NCBI GenBank assembly: GCA_017610505.1
Contig: JAFCBX010000016.1
Span: 1-11,500 of the forward strand
DNA: 11,500 nt
Origin: Methanosarcinales archaeon
GTDB taxonomy: Archaea; Nanobdellota; Nanobdellia; Woesearchaeales; CG1-02-33-12
Direction of reading: 5' to 3'
The position numbers were made by a program, and so were the translations under genes. The notes beneath the pieces are model-generated. The model had not been told where the DNA came from and made no database searches. It worked only from the letters and a program-made list of their open reading frames with translations. Below, in pieces: positions 6,554-11,500 of the stretch (its first letter is position 1; each line of letters opens with the position of its first letter).

Positions 6554-6729
6554 TATTCATGAAAAAAAATATTCGTTATGCTTTTGTCGGAAAGATGATT
6601 GAAAAAGGGCTTTCTAAACATTTTAAAAATCTGATGCTTGTGACTACAAGGAGCATAAACTCATTAAACAAGTGCATAAAATCAGCAGAGGGGGGTGAAA
6701 TAATATGGGCAGGACCTGTTTTAAGTTAG
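6550..6729 (+). CDS. Possible small basic protein, 59 residues, between the BatA- and BatD-like genes
   Basis: An ATG at 6550 overlaps the stop of the BatA-like gene as ATGA, a classic coupling arrangement. It opens a 59-codon frame that overlaps the next gene by 25 bases. A second ATG follows at 6559. The peptide is basic (KKNIRYAFVGK, HFKNLMLVTTRS, NKCIKS) and has no membrane helix or recognised motif. Its last codons run through the Shine-Dalgarno of the next gene and read EGGEII. Without it, the operon would have an unusually long internal gap of about 150 bases, while all other junctions are 19 bases or less. It may be a genuine small gene, a relic of a deleted Bat gene such as a second VWA protein, or just spacer. 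Confidence 0.35.
   Translation: MIFMKKNIRYAFVGKMIEKGLSKHFKNLMLVTTRSINSLNKCIKSAEGGEIIWAGPVLS
6690..6698 (+). promoter_or_regulatory. Strong Shine-Dalgarno of the BatD-like gene
   Basis: GGGGGGTGA, very close to the archaeal consensus GGAGGTGA, lies six bases before the ATG at 6705. It fixes that start. Confidence 0.65.
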
Positions 6730-8243
6730 TAGTTCTTTTTATTATTACAGGAATCATAACACCTGTTTGTTTTGCCAAAGCAGATATAACCTTCTCAATG
6801 AATCAAACTGATTATTATTTTAATGTTGGGGAAAATGCATTAGTTGCGTTAGAAACTGAAAACACTTACAACAAGCCAGTTGATGGAATGTTAAGCTACA
6901 CTATTACCCAAAGCATTAACCAGGGCGGGTTTAGTTATTCAAGTTCAAATACACAATCAAAAAATTTTGTTATTCAGGAAGGAAAAAATACAGTTGAATT
7001 TAATTTTGGAACATCAGACAGCCCTTTAACATTAAAGGTTGCTATGAGCTTTAATTATAATCTAAATGAAGCTAGGGTTGTTAATCTTGATGAGATTACT
7101 ATCCATTTTGTTTCAGATGGATCCCAGAAGAAAAACAAACAGAACCAAGTAAAAAGCTCATCTGAAAAAGTAAGCCAGGCTAACCAGCAGAATCAGAACA
7201 CGCTTTCCCAGCAGATGCAAAACCAGATTAACCAGATGTTTAACAATCAACAGCCTCAGCAGGATTCACAGCAGAGATTGCAAAATAACCAGCTTGCCCA
7301 AGATAGCTCTGCATTAAAGCAGCAGATGCAAAAACAAATCCAGGAACAGCAGAAAATGAGGGATGAATTTCAAAAGCAGCTTTCTAAAAATAAACAGTTG
7401 CAAGATATGAATCAGCAATTATTAGAACAGGGGTATAATCAAACAGGCTCAAAATTAGATCCAGTAACAAATGATTCAGGAACATTTGAAATTAATTATC
7501 AAAATGAAAATGGAGAAAGTGCAAACATAAAGGGCGAAATGAGAAATGGGGAGATGATAAAACTAAAAAAGCAGACTGCTGAAGACAGAGGAAAAATGAT
7601 TAAAAAATTACAGGAGAATCCTGATTTTAAGAAATTTGAGAAACAGCTTGCTAAACAGGGATTTAACCAGACTGATGTTAATTTTGAGCAGATGGAAAAC
7701 AAAACACTTGTAAATGTGAATTATAAAAATAAGAATAATGAAAATGCTTCAATAAAATCAGAGTTTAATAATGGGAACATAACAAAAGTTGAACTTGAAG
7801 ATAACTCGCATAATAAGAATTTGTGGCCTTTAGTGATAGTGGTTATCTTGCTGTCCCTTCTTGGATACTTTATTTATAAAAAATATAAGAAAAAAATTAT
7901 ACCTGAAAGTGAGGAAGAACTAATTAAAGAAAAACCATTTGATTACCTTGCAGAAGCAACCAAGATGCTGGAGCAGTCTAAGTCAATGTTTGAAAATAAG
8001 AAATATAAGGATGCTTATGGAAAAGCTGGTCAGGCATTAAGACTATTCTTAAGCTATAAAAACAATCTTAGAAAAGAGCTTACAAATGATGATATAATAA
8101 GGCACATTAAAAAACAGAAAAAGCCCTATAAAGAGATAAAGGAATACTTTGACTTATGCAGCTTAGTAGAGTTTGCAAAATACCAGGCAAACAAAAAGGA
8201 TTTTAATAGGATAATAAATATTGCAGAAAAATTAATCAAATAG
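6705..8243 (+). CDS. BatD-like secreted, membrane-anchored protein with Gln-rich coiled region and two internal repeats
   Basis: This is a 512-residue protein ending the operon. Residues 1-24 form a signal peptide (basic MGRTCFK, hydrophobic core, CFA). Residues about 27-137 make a beta-rich domain (ITFSMNQTDYYFNVGENALV to DEITIHFVS) like the N-terminal immunoglobulin-like domain of BatD proteins. Residues 140-238 are extremely rich in Gln and Asn and probably form a coiled or disordered spacer. Two similar units follow, at about 239-290 and 314-366, sharing the pattern QG-aromatic-NQT, Y-x-N-x-N-x-E-x-A-x-I-K and NG. One membrane helix (about 374-391) leads to a basic stop (YKKYKKK) and a cytoplasmic helical domain (about 409-512) starting FDYLAEATKMLEQSKSMFEN. 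That helical domain could contact MoxR or DUF58. BatD assignment rests on layout and operon position, as sequence similarity is weak in this family. Confidence 0.75.
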   Translation: MGRTCFKLVVLFIITGIITPVCFAKADITFSMNQTDYYFNVGENALVALETENTYNKPVDGMLSYTITQSINQGGFSYSSSNTQSKNFVIQEGKNTVEFNFGTSDSPLTLKVAMSFNYNLNEARVVNLDEITIHFVSDGSQKKNKQNQVKSSSEKVSQANQQNQNTLSQQMQNQINQMFNNQQPQQDSQQRLQNNQLAQDSSALKQQMQKQIQEQQKMRDEFQKQLSKNKQLQDMNQQLLEQGYNQTGSKLDPVTNDSGTFEINYQNENGESANIKGEMRNGEMIKLKKQTAEDRGKMIKKLQENPDFKKFEKQLAKQGFNQTDVNFEQMENKTLVNVNYKNKNNENASIKSEFNNGNITKVELEDNSHNKNLWPLVIVVILLSLLGYFIYKKYKKKIIPESEEELIKEKPFDYLAEATKMLEQSKSMFENKKYKDAYGKAGQALRLFLSYKNNLRKELTNDDIIRHIKKQKKPYKEIKEYFDLCSLVEFAKYQANKKDFNRIINIAEKLIK

Positions 8244-8261
8244 TTGTGTAATTCGTGTTAT

Positions 8262-8300
8262 ATAATCAAATAAAAACACAAGAACTTTATAAAGTTTGCT
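8262..8300. repeat. Right copy of the 39-base direct repeat (orphan copy of the gatE promoter)
   Basis: This stretch is identical to 2426-2464 at 35 of 39 positions and includes the TTTATAAA box (8286-8293). On the - strand the box would direct transcription back into the end of the BatD-like gene, where no ORF starts: the ATG position is occupied by ATA. On the + strand no gene follows either. It therefore looks like a displaced or dead promoter copy. The bases TATAATCAAAT also recur at the start of gatD (10501-10511). Confidence 0.8.
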
Positions 8301-8324
8301 TAAATAATAATCACACATTTGATT

Positions 8325-8990
8325 TTATAATATGATTTTTTGTTTGCTATTAGAAAAATAAGTAATTAATTGACCATTTTGTGGATAAAACTCAGTTATT
8401 CTATAAGAATTACCACCAAGTAAAAGATTTTCGAGTTCTATTTTTACATCCTTTACAGCTAAAATTTTTGTTATATCTTCTCTAAGTTTTTGTAAATCTT
8501 TTCCATCTTTATTACTTCCAGATGCTTTGACAGTAACTCTTTCATCTGGCTCTAACCTAACAGTATCAATCAGTTTGTATAATCTACTATAGAAAAATGC
8601 ATTTGGGGGTATGCTTTCAGCGTGATATACTCCAGAATGTTTGATTTTTCCGTTTTCATCTTTTACAAACGCACCAAATACAATGCACGGGCTTGTGAAA
8701 GATACAGTTCTCAAAGGACCCTGATAATCACTAATTGTGAAACAACTCTCTTGTTTTTGGTACACAAAAAAATTATATTGTTGGCCACAGATTTTGTTTA
8801 TTGATTTATGCTTGAGCTCTACAACATTGGTTTTTCTATTAGGAGATTCATTTGCATCAAAGAATGCAAGTGCATCATTACCAACAAAAATTACTGGGAA
8901 GGGACATTCTTTTTTAATCTTATTGATCATCCTTCTTCTAAAATCAAAATAACTTAAATTAGTTTTATTTATTTTTGATATTAAACTCAT
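8325..8990 (-). CDS. CheD-like deamidase-fold protein with a possible Cys-His pair
   Basis: This is a 221-residue soluble protein. The second half resembles chemoreceptor glutamine deamidase CheD. SPCIVFGAFVKDENGK (100-115) aligns with the CheD motif GSCV plus variable loop, and SGVYHAESIP (119-128) with G-x-x-H-x-x-L-P. This places Cys102 and His123 where CheD has its catalytic Cys and His. The spacing (21) is slightly longer than in typical CheD. VTVKASGSNKDGKDLQKLRE, VKIELENLLLGGNSYRITEF and PQNGQLITYF fit the C-terminal half of CheD (GG-N, then F-x-x-x-x-G-x). Residues 1-85 have no counterpart that I recognise. No chemotaxis gene is in the window, so the substrate is unknown; the match is motif-level, made by eye. 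A TATA box lies 27 bases before the ATG, so the gene is probably leaderless. It converges on the Bat operon, 81 bases from the end of the BatD-like gene. Confidence 0.5.
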   Translation of the reverse strand: MSLISKINKTNLSYFDFRRRMINKIKKECPFPVIFVGNDALAFFDANESPNRKTNVVELKHKSINKICGQQYNFFVYQKQESCFTISDYQGPLRTVSFTSPCIVFGAFVKDENGKIKHSGVYHAESIPPNAFFYSRLYKLIDTVRLEPDERVTVKASGSNKDGKDLQKLREDITKILAVKDVKIELENLLLGGNSYRITEFYPQNGQLITYFSNSKQKIIL

Positions 8991-9013
8991 ACAACCTACA
9001 AGATAATATAATC

Positions 9014-9021
9014 TTTATAAA
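9014..9021 (-). promoter_or_regulatory. TATA box of the CheD-like gene
   Basis: TTTATAAA is centred 27-28 bases upstream of the ATG at 8990, the spacing for a leaderless mRNA. The gene thus appears to have its own promoter rather than depend on gatD upstream. Confidence 0.65.
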
Positions 9022-9196
9022 TATTTTGTTTATTTATTACTTTTAAGATATTACATAAACAATTATAAGAGGTTCTTCTGCTTACTTTAGATTTTTTGAT
9101 TCCATGAATATTGCACCAAACTCTGATTCCTTAGAAGCTAACAGCACCCAATGTTATGCAAAATATCATTCAATAAGTCAGAATGTAAAGCATGTT

Positions 9197-10501
9197 TCAG
9201 CTAAGAAATGTCTTGTCTTCAACTCTTTCAGAGATTTCTCCCCTGAGGTTTTTTGTAATCAGGACTTTAACTTTCTCTTTCTTGTAGTTGCTTAAAAGCC
9301 AGGCCAGCTTAATAAAAGTTGTTTCAGCTGTCATATCATTTAGATGGCCCAAGACTCCAATTTCCTGCAATTCCCTCATTGGTGTATAAACATTCATCTG
9401 CAAGCGGCCATAAATTGCCTGCGATGACATAACTGCTATTAAGCCTTTTTTTATCATATCCTTTAAGGTTGTAAATATCTTCTTGTTTTCCTTTGTATAC
9501 TCATCTATTTCCTCATTTGGCAAGTGGCCGAGGCCAGTTCCTTCAATAACCAATCCATCAAAGTTTTTGTAAGCCAAAAATTCATCTGCAAACATGTTAG
9601 TGTGTGTTTTTATTAACCCGATTTTTATTTTTTCATTAATTAGCTTTAATTTTAATTTTCTTTTGTCTTTTTTATTGTAGTTTTTATTTAAAAATGAAAT
9701 GTTTTTTTCATTGAAATTAACCCTTGCAATAGGTATTGCATTAATAGGCCTGAAAGCATCTCTTCTGCTAGTATGCATTTTTCTTGTTTTCAAAGCTGGC
9801 AATATTAAGCATGACTCATCACTCATATTCTCATGCATACATATTGCAACATCTGCAAAATCAGAATTTGCAATAAAATAGCAGGCAGATATTAAATTCA
9901 GTCCAGCATCACTTGAGCCCCGGTCAGAGCTTCTCTGCGAGCCAACTAAAACAACAGGAACAGATAAATCTTCCAATATAAACCTTAAGGCAGCGCTTGT
10001 GTAATGCATTGTGTCTGTTCCATGTGTTATTATTATGCCATCAACACCTTTTTTAACCTCTTTTTCAATCTCTTTTGCCATAAGATTATAATGCACAAAC
10101 CTCATCATCTCAGACTGCATGCTCGCTATCTTCCTTGAGTTTATATTTGCAATATTCTTTAACTCGGGAAACATGCCAATTATCTCACTTGGAGAGAATT
10201 TTGCAATTACCCCACCTGTTTTATAATCAACCTTTGAGGCGATTGTCCCGCCTGTGTGCAATATGGAAATTGTTGGAAGCTTTTTATCAGTTTTTATCTC
10301 AGCTGGCTTTTGTTTTTTCTCAATAGGACTTTTAACCAGTTTAATGGCCTTAACATTCTTCTTGTCAATGCCAATATTATAACCGCTCTCAAGCTTAAGA
10401 ATAATAATATCCTCTTCACTCTCAGGAACTGGCATAAGAATTCCATTTAACTTCTTATCTTTTGTCTCAACAATAACAGTATCCCCTGTTTTTGGTTCCA
10501 T
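9197..10501 (-). CDS. gatD: Glutamyl-tRNA(Gln) amidotransferase subunit D (asparaginase-like glutaminase)
   Basis: GatD hydrolyses Gln or Asn and channels ammonia to GatE for conversion of Glu-tRNA(Gln) into Gln-tRNA(Gln). The 434-residue length is normal. Residues 1-55 form the small beta-barrel N-terminal domain (GDTVIVETKDKKLNGILMPV). The asparaginase-like domain follows, with catalytic motifs HTGGTIAS (Thr86), THGTDTMHYTS (Thr162 and Asp163) and KTRKMHTSRRDAF (Lys241), all intact. The spacing from Thr86 to Thr162 equals that of the characterised GatD of Methanothermobacter. GSQRSSDRGSSDAGLNL and SSQAIYGRLQMNVY (substrate-site loop) are also present. A long basic linker (about 56-76) joins the domains. 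An AT-rich TATA-like element (10526-10532) precedes the ATG by about 27 bases. The gene lies on the same strand as gatE but is separated from it by the CheD-like gene and the Bat operon. Confidence 0.96.
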   Translation of the reverse strand: MEPKTGDTVIVETKDKKLNGILMPVPESEEDIIILKLESGYNIGIDKKNVKAIKLVKSPIEKKQKPAEIKTDKKLPTISILHTGGTIASKVDYKTGGVIAKFSPSEIIGMFPELKNIANINSRKIASMQSEMMRFVHYNLMAKEIEKEVKKGVDGIIITHGTDTMHYTSAALRFILEDLSVPVVLVGSQRSSDRGSSDAGLNLISACYFIANSDFADVAICMHENMSDESCLILPALKTRKMHTSRRDAFRPINAIPIARVNFNEKNISFLNKNYNKKDKRKLKLKLINEKIKIGLIKTHTNMFADEFLAYKNFDGLVIEGTGLGHLPNEEIDEYTKENKKIFTTLKDMIKKGLIAVMSSQAIYGRLQMNVYTPMRELQEIGVLGHLNDMTAETTFIKLAWLLSNYKKEKVKVLITKNLRGEISERVEDKTFLS

Positions 10502-10525
10502 ATAATCAAATTAATTTATTTATTA

Positions 10526-10532
10526 TTTAAAT
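10526..10532 (-). promoter_or_regulatory. Putative TATA box of gatD
   Basis: On the - strand ATTTAAA followed by AT-rich sequence lies about 27 bases before the gatD ATG. It departs from TTTATAAA and overlaps the stop region of the upstream gene, so it is less certain than the other boxes. Confidence 0.4.
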
Positions 10533-11126
10533 GTTTTTATTCTTAAATAGATATCTCTTGGTGGAATACTGTTGAGTTGCATATTCCTTAATAAGTCTGA
10601 AATATTCTCTTTGTTGTTCTATGGATGCGTTTCCATCTTCTGCCAGAAATTTTTCATCAGTAAATAATTCGTTTCCTTCTCTGTATCTTGATGAAACTTT
10701 TATTAATTCAACATTCTGGACTGTTCCAATATAAAGATTTTCTCCTGAAAAACCAATATATACCTCATTTTTCCCAGGAAACGGCCTAGTCATGGCTTCA
10801 AAAAAACGCAAATTTAATGGCCCATCAAATTTATTTTGTTTTTCATATATTTTAATTTCAATAGTATCATCTTTTTTTGGGATATTATGAAGGATTAGAT
10901 ATTTTTCTGCAATAGTATGAAAAGTAAGATTTATACTACCTGAATGCGGCATTAGGAAACCCTGCTTGCTTGGTTTATGATCAATTATAATATATCCTTT
11001 ATGACTATAAAGCCTATATTCATACATATTAATATTAGAATAATAGGTTATTTTAGTGTTTTCATTGAAAATAATCTCCCTTAAATAACTAAAAATCTGG
11101 TCTTGTGCTGACTTTTCGAATTCCAT
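10527..11126 (-). CDS. Hypothetical protein, 199 residues, no recognised family
   Basis: I do not recognise this protein. The frame is open upstream to 11243, but those extra 39 residues would overlap the neighbouring gene. The ATG at 11126 (MEFEKSAQDQIFSYLREI) is preferred because a TATA element lies 27 bases upstream. The protein is soluble and mixed alpha/beta. An N-terminal helix is followed by alternating strands (KITYYSNINMYEYRLYSHKG, YIIIDHKPSKQGFLMPH) and a central segment rich in beta structure (DTIEIKIYEKQ, EVYIGFSGENLYIGTVQNVE). It ends in a charged helical tail (IEQQREYFRLIKEYATQQYS). The single His-x-x-x motifs do not form a known active site. It ends 26 bases before the gatD start on the same strand, so co-transcription with gatD is possible. 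Confidence 0.6.
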   Translation of the reverse strand: MEFEKSAQDQIFSYLREIIFNENTKITYYSNINMYEYRLYSHKGYIIIDHKPSKQGFLMPHSGSINLTFHTIAEKYLILHNIPKKDDTIEIKIYEKQNKFDGPLNLRFFEAMTRPFPGKNEVYIGFSGENLYIGTVQNVELIKVSSRYREGNELFTDEKFLAEDGNASIEQQREYFRLIKEYATQQYSTKRYLFKNKNI

Positions 11127-11149
11127 ATTCTTAAAAATTTTAAAATTGC

Positions 11150-11156
11150 ATATAAA
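11150..11156 (-). promoter_or_regulatory. Putative TATA box of the 199-residue gene
   Basis: On the - strand TTTATAT is centred about 27 bases before the ATG at 11126. This supports that start rather than the upstream one that would overlap the next gene. Confidence 0.5.
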
Positions 11157-11205
11157 CTTTTTTATTAGTCCTGTTTTGAAAAAAATAAACAAAGCACAGC
11201 AAACC

Positions 11206-11500
11206 TTAATGTGCCACGCTAAAAACAGATTTAACCTTGTCAATGACTGGCTGGGTTTCTAATTGTGGGTTATCCAATATCCATTTGTACAACAATGGAG
11301 ATACTATTGCTGCCAAGGCAATGTTTCCTGCTAAATGGTATAATGTAAAAGGTATCTGGCCCATAAAAGTCAACATAAAGGACTGTTTGAAGAAAAGCAT
11401 TCCTGTTCCAATTCCTGTTATTGCATCATAGATTAATGTTCCAACCACTGAAAATCCAACATAATATTTTATTTTATTTTCCTTGTTCTTAAAGTAAAAT
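11206..11500 (-). CDS. C-terminal part of a polytopic membrane protein resembling ECF-transporter S components, 5' truncated by the window edge
   Basis: The frame is open from the window edge (11500) to a TAA at 11206-11208, about 97 residues. The apparent start at 11448 is an in-frame GTG inside the protein, because the preceding codons (KIKYYVGFSV) continue the hydrophobic sequence. The fragment contains two or three membrane segments. TLIYDAITGIGTGMLFFKQS, FMGQIPFTLYHLAGNIALAA and IVSPLLYKWIL match a pattern common in S-component-like membrane proteins of energy-coupling-factor (vitamin/metal) uptake systems (FDAxTG, GQIPFTxxHLxGN, SPxLYxWI). The C-terminus is short and cytoplasmic (ETQPVIDKVKSVFSVAH). 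The ligand cannot be predicted. No ATPase or T-component gene is visible in the window. The tail end overlaps only the rejected 5' extension of the 199-residue gene. Confidence 0.5.
   Translation of the reverse strand, partial: FYFKNKENKIKYYVGFSVVGTLIYDAITGIGTGMLFFKQSFMLTFMGQIPFTLYHLAGNIALAAIVSPLLYKWILDNPQLETQPVIDKVKSVFSVAH

Noticed and set aside
2763..8243. The operon as a mobile element in the strict sense
   Set aside because: No transposase, integrase or tRNA attachment site is visible; only the flanking direct repeat suggests insertion, so no mobile-element feature was called.
8996..9130. 45-codon open stretch on the - strand between gatD and the CheD-like gene (contains WCNIHGIKKSKVSRRTS)
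   Set aside because: It has no start codon in frame after the preceding stop and overlaps the CheD-like promoter. It might be a decayed fragment, but the composition alone is not enough.
9104..9295. 63-codon + strand frame downstream of gatD
   Set aside because: Half of it is antisense to the conserved gatD C-terminus, and no promoter or ribosome site precedes it.
11127..11243. 39-residue N-terminal extension of the 199-residue protein
   Set aside because: It would overlap the neighbouring membrane-protein gene, and a TATA element sits inside it at the leaderless distance from the internal ATG.

Overview
The window looks like a piece of an AT-rich archaeal chromosome, most likely from a DPANN-type lineage (Woesearchaeota/Pacearchaeota-like; this placement is inference). 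The main evidence is a pair of archaea-only genes, gatD and gatE, which encode the two-subunit Glu-tRNA(Gln) amidotransferase. Several genes also have a TTTATAAA-type TATA box centred about 26-28 bases before the start codon, as expected for leaderless archaeal mRNAs. No rRNA, tRNA, CRISPR array or transposase gene was recognised.

Layout. Positions 1-221 hold the 3' end of a + strand alkaline-phosphatase-superfamily (phosphodiesterase-like) gene. A 171-residue orphan protein follows at 355-870. Two related palindromes (873-968) separate it from gatE, which runs leftward (985-2427). A 329-base gap (2434-2762) carries the gatE promoter, a possible gene remnant, and an inverted repeat next to the promoter of the next operon. 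From 2763 to 8243 a tightly packed + strand operon encodes a 7-TM membrane protein, a winged-helix regulator, a MoxR AAA+ ATPase, a DUF58 protein, a membrane-anchored VWA protein (BatA-like), a possible 59-residue ORF, and a secreted, membrane-anchored BatD-like protein. The rest is on the - strand: a CheD-like deamidase-fold protein (8325-8990), gatD (9197-10501), an orphan 199-residue protein (10527-11126), and the 3' part of a membrane protein resembling ECF-transporter S components (11206-11500).

How the genes work together. GatD releases ammonia from an amide donor, and GatE activates Glu-tRNA(Gln) and converts it to Gln-tRNA(Gln). Here the two genes are almost 7 kb apart with the MoxR operon between them. 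The MoxR, DUF58, VWA and BatD-like genes form the familiar MoxR/Bat module, an AAA+ chaperone working with MIDAS-type VWA partners at the membrane. Here the module is preceded by, and probably co-transcribed with, a 7-TM protein and a DNA-binding protein that could sense and regulate.

Most notable observations: (1) a 39-base direct repeat (35/39 identical) covering the gatE start and promoter region reappears just after the Bat operon, so the operon is bracketed by direct repeats as if inserted; (2) GatE lacks the AspRS-like GAD insertion and carries a perfect 24-base in-frame tandem duplication in its RQDxN motif; (3) the - strand gene between gatD and the operon resembles the glutamine deamidase CheD, with no chemotaxis genes in view; (4) a 9-bp inverted repeat abuts the operon TATA box; (5) two palindromes downstream of gatE share sequence and show compensatory base changes.
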